Positions 50,401-59,400 of a DNA stretch of 64,000 bases are shown piece after piece (within the stretch, counting starts at the first letter, position 1; each line of letters begins with the position of its first letter). A model generated the notes under the pieces. The model was not told the origin of the DNA, made no database searches, and worked only from the letters and a program-made list of their open reading frames with translations. Source of the stretch: Proteles cristata cristata (Eukaryota; Chordata; Mammalia; Carnivora; Hyaenidae); assembly GCA_017311185.1 (NCBI GenBank), contig JAESUZ010005179.1, forward strand, positions 248,001 through 312,000, given 5' to 3'. The translations under genes were made by a program, and so were the position numbers.

Positions 50401-53400
50401 AGAAAATAATGAGAGCAGAAATAAATGGAAATGGCCAAATTCTAGTTCTTTGAAGAGATAAATTTAAGAAACCTCTAGGCCTTATAATCAGGGGGAAAAA
50501 GAAAGAAACACATTGCCAGTCTCAGGAATTAGGAAGGGCATACATTACCTAGATTCTATAGACATAAAAAAGATGATGTGGGGATGTTCTGAACAACCGT
50601 ATGCCAATAAATTCAACTTAAATGGACAAAAGCCTTAAAAGACACAAAACTACCAAAGGGTATTCAAGAACAAATAACCTGAATGGCCTTAACCTATTAA
50701 AGTAATTGAACTTTCAGTTAAAAACCTTCTAATAAAGGAAACTCCAGTCCTAAATGGATTTACTGGTGAACACCAGCAAACAACTAAGAAAGAAAGAAAG
50801 CCAAATTTACACAAACTCTTCCAGAAACAGAAGGGAACGCTTTCCAACTCACTTTATGAGGCCAGCATTACCTTGATACCAAAACCAGAGGCATTATGAG
50901 AAAACTACAGACCAGTATCTCCAATGAACATAAATGCAGAAGTCCTAACCAGAAGTTTAGTGAATCAAATCCGATAATAAATAAAAAGGTTTATACATTA
51001 TGGCCAAGTATATTTCATCCTAGAAATTGTAAGTTGGTTTATCGTTCAAAAATCAGTTACTATAACTCATGAAAAAGGAAATAATAAATACACAAATCAG
51101 TAGTCTGTACTACTACATGAGTATACTAGTATATTGTACCTGTACTAAAATATGAGAAACAAAAATAAGTACTGCTTGTTGAATGACTCCCAGATAATAA
51201 CCTTAATAAATATGTAAATGCTTTCTGTAAGTCTTATTTTAACCAGAATTTCCAATTTATTGAACTCTAAGAAAAAGATATGGGAAGAAAGATACTATAT
51301 GATTTCAGAAGAATGTGTCACATTTCTTTAGTCTTCTTGATTTTTATGTTTTATCCTCTTACTAATCTTCAGTGTTCCTGTGTGTTTGATGCAGATTATT
51401 GGAGGAGCTCTTAGTCTCCTTGCAGTGGGGGAGAGAGCAAACCTACCACCGGAGTACACAGCCTCACACCACAGCGGAACTAGCATTAACAAATCACAAG
51501 TTGGCAAAAGCAGTCAATGCTCATCTCCTGGGAAATGTTGGCACTAACGGCCAAAAAAAGATCCCATCACCAGTTGAATTCTGCAGCACCCCAGCAGAAA
51601 AAATGGCTGAAACGGTAAAATAGTTCCCTCTTGGGCAACTTCTAAGACTGTCCCCCTTACTGAAAGGTGGTATGTTACAATGCAAAATGCTTGGCATTAG
51701 GAGTTAGGAATTATGGGATCTAAACCTGATTCTCACGCTAAAGAGCTTGTGAGCTTGGAAAACTTGTTTCTTCCTTTGTGCTTTAATCTCTTAAGTATTA
51801 TTACTCTGTCCTTCAAGAGAAAAATGTGATTGTTTTGAAAGGGCCTATCTTTTAGCTACTGAATCACTGATAATCTTGTACTTGAGTTCATTTTGATATG
51901 AAAACGAGTGTAGAATTTTTAACTCCATAGTCATGAGCTGATAATAGATTACTTCTGACATCAGAAATTATTTCATTCCCATGTATAGATATGAATGTGG
52001 CAAATACTGCAGAATCAAATAGTGTAGACCTCGTAACTACAGGCCTGGGTAAATTCAGGGTTCATGCAGATGAGCTGTTAAATACTGTGGTCTCACAGTT
52101 CTGTCGCAGCCGAGGTCACCTCCACTGTTTTAGTGTCTGCAGCTGATTTCTGTACATTGATTTTACATCTTGCAACTTTACTGAATTCATGTATTCTAGC
52201 AATTTTTTGGTGGAGTCTTTCGGGTTTTCTAGAGTTTCATGTTGTCTGGAAATAGTGAAAGTTTTACTTCTTCCTTGCCGATTTGGATGCCTATTTTATT
52301 TTTTTGTTGTTGTCTGAGTGCTGAGACTAAGATTCCCAGTACTGTGTTAAAAGGTAATGGTGAGAGTGGACATCCCTGTCTTTTTCTGACTGTAGAGGTA
52401 AAGCTCTCAGTTTCTCCCCCCGTTGAGGATGATATTAGCTGTGGGTCTTTTGTATATGGCCTTTATGATGTTGAGGGATTTTCCATCAATCCCTACTTTG
52501 TTACAAATGGATGCTATATTTTGTTAAATGGTGTTTTTGCATCTATTGAGAGGATCATATGGTCTTATTCTTTCATTAATTTGGTAAATATGTTCATTGA
52601 TGTGCAAATATTGAACCATCCCTGCAGCCCAGGAATAAATCCCTCTGATCATGGTGAATAATTCTTTTAGTGTATTGTTGGGTTGAGTTTGCTAATGTCT
52701 TGTTGAAAATTTTTGCATCCATGTTCATCAGGGATATTGACCTATAATGCTCTTTTTTAGTGGGGCCTTTGTCTAGTTTTGGAATCAAGGTAATGCTAAC
52801 CTCATAGAAGTTTGGAAATTTACCTTCTGTTTCTATTCTTTGGAAGAGTGTGAGAAAATTAGGTATTAACTCTTCTTTAAATGTCTGGTAGAATTCCCCA
52901 GGAAGACATCTGGCCCTAGACTGTTGTTTGTTGGGAGATTTTTCATTACTGAATTAATTTCTTTGTTGTTGGTTATGGGTCTGTTCAAATTTTCTGTTTC
53001 TTCCTGTTTCAGTTTTGGTAATTTGTATGTTTCTAGGAATTTGTCCATTTTTTCACATTGCCCTGTTTGTGGGCATATAATATTTCATAACATTCTCTTG
53101 TGATTATTTATATTTCTGTGGTGTTGGTTGCAATCTCTCCTCTTTTTCTCTTTTCTTTTTCTCTTTTCTTCTTGATAAGTCTGGCTAGGGGGTTATCAGT
53201 TGTATCAATTCTTTCAGAGAAGCAGTTCTTAGGTTTGTTGATCTGTTAATACTGTTTTTTTTCTAGATCGTTTATTTCTGCTTTAATCTCCCCTCTTCTG
53301 CTGGCTTTCGGCTTTATTTGCTGTTCCTTTTCTAGCTCCTTTAAGTGTAAGATTAGGTTATATATTTGAGACTTTTCTTGCTTCTTTTTTCTTTAATTTA

Positions 53401-56400
53401 TTTCTAGGAGAGAGAGAGAGAGACAGCATGAGCAGGAGAGGGTCAGAGAGAGAGGGAGTCACAGACTCTGAAACAGACTCCAGGCTCTGAGCTGGCAGTC
53501 AGCACAGAGCCCGACGCGGGGCTGGAACCCACAGACCGCGAGATCATGACCTAAGTGAAAGTCGGACGCTTAACCGACTAAGCCACCCAGGCGCCCCGAG
53601 ACTTTTTTTGCTTCTTGAGGTAGACCTGTATTGCAATATACTTCCCTCTTAGGACTCCCTTTGTTGCATCCCAAAGGGTTTGGACTGTTGTGTTTTCATT
53701 TTCATCGGCTTCCATGTACTTTTTATTTCTTCTGTAATTTTCTGGTTAGCCCATTCATTCTTTAGTAGGATGTTCTTTACCTCTATCTATTTTTGGTCTT
53801 TCCAAATTTTTTCTTGCAGTTGCTCTCAGGTTTCATAGTTTTGTAGTCTAAAAATATGCATGGAATGATCTCAGTTTGTTTGTTCTTGTTTAGGGCTAAT
53901 TTGTGACCCAGTATGTGATCTGTTCTAAAGAATGTTCCATGTGCACTTGAAATGAATGTGTATTCTGCTGCTTTAGGATGATATGTCCTGATATATCTGT
54001 TAAGTCCATCTGGTCCAATGTGTCATTCAAAGCCATTATTTCCTTGTTGATTTTCTGCATAGATGATGTCCATTGCAGTAAGTGGACTTACTTACTCACC
54101 TTACTGCTATTGCATTATTATCAATGAGTTTTTTTATATTTGTTATTACTTGATTTATATATTTGGTTGCTATCAGGTTGGGGGCATAAATATTTGTAAT
54201 TGTTAGACCCTCTTGATAGACTGACACCTTAATTATGACATAATGCCTTCTTCATCTCTTGTTACGGTCTTTGTTTTAAAATCTAGTTGTCAGTACACCT
54301 GAGTGCCTCAGTCAGTTAAGTGTCTGACTCTTGATTTTGGTTCAGGTTATGATCTTATAGTTTGTGAAATCACCACATCAGGCTCTGTGCTGACAGTGCA
54401 GAGTCTGCTTGGGATTCTCTCTCTCCCTCCCTCTCTCTCTGACCCTTCCCTGCACACACTCTCTCTCGCAAAATAAATAGTTAAAATCTAGTTTGTCTGA
54501 TAGAAGTATGGCTACTCAAACTTTGTTTTGACATCCACTCTCATGATAGATGGTTCTCCATCCCCTCACTTTCAATCTGCAGGTGTCTTTAGGTTTAAAA
54601 AAGTTTCTTATAAGCAGCATTTAGATGGGTCTTTTTTTTTTTAATCTGTTCTAATACCCTGTCTTTTGATTAGAGCATTTAATTCATTTACATTCAGAGT
54701 CATTATTGAAAGATATGAATTAAGTGCCATTGTGTTACCTGTAAAGCTGGTGTTTCTCGTGATGTTGTCTCTTTCCTTCTAATCTTTGTTGCTTTTGGTC
54801 TTTTCCCCCCCACTGAAAGTGCCCCCTTTAATATATCTGTGGGGCTGGTTTAGTGGTCATAAACCCCTTTAGTTTATGTTTGTCTGGTTTTGTTTATTTC
54901 TCTTTCTATTCTGAATAACAGCCTGGCTGGATAAAGTATTCTTGGCTATGTATGTTTCCCACTCAGCACATTGAATATATTGTTATACCATTACCTTCTG
55001 GTCGGCCACCCTTCTCTGGACAGATCTGCTGAGAACCTGATCTACCCTTGCAGGTTAAGGACTCTTTTCCCTTGCTGCTTTCAGGAGTCTTTCCCTGTCT
55101 ATTTTGTGATATTTCTAGGTGATGGCTGACTTTTGTTGAATTTAATGGGAGTTCTTTGTGCTTCTCGAATTTCAGTGTCTGTGTCATTCCCGAAATTAGG
55201 GAAGTTTTCAGCTATAATTTGCATAAATAAACTTTCTGCCTCCTTTTCTCTCACTCCATCTTCTAGGACTCCTATGATGCAAACGATACTACGTTTTAGT
55301 AAGTCACTGAGTTCCCTAAGTCTGCCTTCATGAGCCAATACCTTTCCTTTCCTCTTCTTTTCATCATTAGTATTTTCCATAATTTTATCATCTGTATCTC
55401 TGATTCATTCCTCTGCTTTCTTCATCCTCATTGTTATGGCAATCATTCAGGTTTCCATCTCAGCTATAGTATTTTTAATTTCAGCCTAATAAGATTATAG
55501 TTCTTTTATCTGTGCAGTGAGGGATTTTCTAGTGTCTTTTATGCTTTTTTTCAAGCCCAGCCAATATCCTTATAATTGTTGTTTTAAATTCTGGTTCAGG
55601 CATCTTACTTATATCTGTACTAATTCATTCCTTGGTTGTTACTTCTAATTCCTATTTTCTTTTGGGGTGAATTCCTGTCTTGTCATTTTGTCCAGAAAAA
55701 AAAAGGCTACAACCTATGTGTGTTTTGTACTGCTTATTAAAAGAAGCCAGATCCAAAATAAAAGTAAAATATATGTAAATAAATAAATAAAATTTTAAAG
55801 ATTAAAAAAAAGGAAACTAGAGCTTATTTCCCCTAGAGCTGAAGCTTTTTTTTTAAATAGTCAATTTGGTTTCCATATAAACACCCAGTGCTCATCCCCA
55901 CAAGTGCCCTCCTTCATGTCCATCTCCTCCCACCCTCCATCAGTCCTCAGTTTGTTCTCAGCATTCAAGTGTCTCTCTTGGTTTGCCTCTCTCCCGCTCC
56001 CCCACTATTCCCTCCTTCTCCCCCATGGTCCTCCGTTAAGTTCCTCCTAATCCTCCTATACATACAAACATATGGTAGCTGTCCTTCCTAGAGCTTAAGC
56101 TTTATAGCACTCTATGATCAGTAGACTTGGTGCATGCAAGGGGTTTGTGCTGGTCTTTCAGAGAAAGGGCTTATTGCCCTGATTTTTCAGGCCTACTTGC
56201 CCTCTAGAGGTACACCTGCATCAGTGCAGGTAGGTGGGTCTTGGTGGAAACCACTCCAGTCTCTACTCGGCTGCACTGTTTAGCTTACTGAGGTGGATCA
56301 GTGCTGATGGGCAGGCAGCAGAGTGGTGTTGCCCTGCTCTCTCATCCCCCGAGCGGAGAACTCATGCCTGTCACTCTTCAGAAATCCCTCACAGAAGAGC

Positions 56401-59400
56401 AAACAGTCCCCACTCTTGTGTCCCTGGATTCCATCAGATTCCTTCCTTCACCCCGTGTCTGAGCTGCTCTATCTCAAGCACCCAGCTCGTTTCTAAAGTC
56501 AAAATTTTAAGGACTCACATGGCATGGCCCTGTGCTCAACTTTTGGGGGAGGGTCTTGCATAGCTTTTGCCACTTCTCAGCCTGTGCCAGGAAAGCAGTT
56601 GCGCAACCACACACTGGTTCAGAGGCTCGCTGCCCTCAGCTAGTGTCCCCTCTCCTGTGTCTGGGAACAGTGAAGCATGCTGGCACCACCCGTTCTTCTG
56701 TCCCCAAGAGGTCTTGCCACCATTCCCAAAAAACAGGGCAACCATTTCTCCCCATGTCGCCCAAGGGATCCTCAGACCATGCTATCCACTCCTGGGTCTC
56801 TACCCTCCTTCCCTACAGGATCACCACTAAGCTAAGCACCACTCCAGCAGTGGCAGACTTGGAAAACACCAGATTTTATATTCCGCTGCTTATAATACCT
56901 TGTGTCTCCATAAGCAGGGCTCCCCACGCTCCATAACACCCACGGTTCTTCTCTCCCCCAAGTCAACTCTGTAGCTCCTGCCTTCCAGGATTCTACCTGC
57001 AGGCTTACCATTTTGTTCTCTCAGTCCTCACTTTGATTTCTTGGCTATTCAGAATGATTTGATATTTATCTAGCTTTGCTCAAGGGATGAGGCAAGCTTA
57101 GGGCCCCCTACTCCTCTGCCATCTTAACTCCTCACTTTATTACCATAGTTTATGTATCAGCACTCCTTCCTTGATACTCCCTTGACTTCTGTGACCTCAC
57201 TCTTTCTTGGCCATCATACTTCCTCTCACAATGCCTCCTCATCACATCTTTTCCTCCTTTAAATGTTGATGTTCCATAGGAATCTGTTCCCCATGCTTTT
57301 CAGACTCCCGTAGTTTCTGAAACATCATACACCTCCAACTCCTCACTACTCTGTGGCCGTTCTTTTTCAGTATTTTGCAGGCTTGTGAGGCATCCTCCTA
57401 TGCTCACTCTTGAGCCTTTCCTTTCATAACAGACTTTCTGTATTCTGTAGGGACTGTCCTATTCCCATGGCTTCATGCTTCAGACTTCAGCGGAGACCTT
57501 GTTTTCTGGATTCAAGAGACATATCCAGCCTGACCTCTCCACGTGCTGAAAATAGAACAACGTCCTTTCTCCTTGCTTTTGCATTTCTGTTTCCCCCTCC
57601 CCCTGAAGAAGAAAAAGAATCCACTTCTCCCCGTTCTCCCTCTTAGTGAATTATACCACTATATAGATGTTTTAAGTATTTCATAAAGTAACGCATATAA
57701 AACTCATAAAAGATTCCAAAGTATAGTAATTTCACAATAAACAATAGATACCATTTTTATTACTTTCTTCATCCCCCTAATCCTGTTGGTGTTACAAATC
57801 CAGCAGTTCTTTCCATTTTATCCCCTCTCCCAAGTTCAAACACCTATCCTCCAACCTCAGTTATTGCAGTAGCCTTTTTACCAATACCCCTTGCTTTTTA
57901 CCTGCCTCCAGGCCATCCTCTACTGCAATTAAAGTCTCTCTCTGCAGAGTTATTTTTAAAATGGAAAAAAAAAATAAAAAGGAAACAGTCAACCCACTTG
58001 TGTTGGTACCCTGTTCAGACAGCTCCTAGTCTCCCACATATTGAGTCTCCATTATTCCCTACTATATAGAAGGCTTTTCACAATCTTTATTCCATCTCTT
58101 TATCTCAAGGATTATTAGCCAGATGTACCCACACCCTGCTCTTCAAATATGAGCAGCCTGAACCACTTTTCACTGCGGAGACATGTCATTGTATTGCAGG
58201 CCTCTGTACATGTTTTCTTTCTGCCTAGACTGTCCTCACAGCACCTCTCCACCTTTAAGAATCAGCCCTCCCTGAATCTCATTGGCAAACTGAGATGGAC
58301 CTTCCCCCAGGCTTCCATTGGGCTTTGTGTATTTATCTGTGATAGCTCTTTACCATGTTCAGTTGGAGTTGTTTGATTCATGTCCTCTCTCCCTAACTAT
58401 AAGCTCTGTAAGGGTGAGGACTGTACCTTATGTTTCCTCAAGATCTGGCACAGTAATCCTGTACACATAGTAGGTGCTCAGCTGTTTACAGAAGGCATCC
58501 ATACCCAAAACTAAATTAATCATCTGGGGTTTTTTTGGTTTTTTTAAAGAGAGACAGAGATAGCATGAGTGGGGAAGGTGCAGAGAGAGAGAGAGAGAGA
58601 GAATTCCAAGCAGGCTCCATGCTGCCAGTGCAGAGCCCGATGTGGGGCTTGAACTCATGAAACCACAAGATCATGACCTGAGTTTAAATCAAGAGTGAGA
58701 TCCTTAACTGACTGAGCCACCCAGGTGCCCCTAAATTCATCATCTTGATCCCTTCTCTTCGTTGGGAAACTTGGTCTCTGCCTATTCACAGTTGCTGCCA
58801 GTAGCCTGTGGTAGAACTGATTACCCCTCCTTCCTTGAAACACCCACACCCTCCTGGCTTTTCTCTTTTCTCTGACCATTCTGTTTTACTATACAATTTT
58901 AGGTATCCAGAGGGCATGGTCTATATCCCCTTTTTTCTAACATTTTATCTACCACATTCTCTTAGTTAACATACCTGACAGTCCTCCTTTCTTAGTGTCT
59001 CTTGAACCTTTCAGCCCCATTGCTTCAAGGTCATCATTTGTTGGCTCGCGTACGCAGTAAACTCCCTTTCTTTGTTCTTCCCATGTCCGCTTTTAATGCC
59101 CACCCTTTACCTGCTCTTCCAACTGGATATATAGCGTGTTTGTCTGAAAGGCATCCTGCTTAAAATCCTTCCCCATCACCTTCAGGCAAAAATCCAGAAA
59201 CCTGTCTGTATGGGTATGTCAGTCTCCTGCTGAACTCCTTTGGTATGTTGTTTCTCTCTCTACAGACAGAATGTAATAACAGTATTTCAATGCTTTTCTT
59301 ATCTATTTGCCCTTCCAAATTTATAAGCAGGTTTTAGTTAAGCCCTTCATCTTTTTTTTTTAAATATTTTTATTTATTTCTAGGAGAGAGAGACAGCGTG

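Larger units (their letters stand above)
52125..57140 (-). mobile_element. L1 with 5'UTR, ORF1 and ORF2 N-terminal part, reverse
   Basis: Read on the minus strand, the 5' end is at about 57140 (gagttaagatggcagaggag). It continues through a GC-rich 5'UTR (57.1-55.75 kb), ORF1 remains (55380-54963, with [18 protein letters not shown]), the endonuclease region, and the reverse-transcriptase region to about 52125 (frames at 52788-52594 and 53048-52866). ORF2 stops there, so the C-terminal part and 3'UTR are absent. Stops and frameshifts are frequent. It is interrupted by SINEs at 53387 and 54296 and by an L1 fragment at 55846. Confidence 0.87.
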
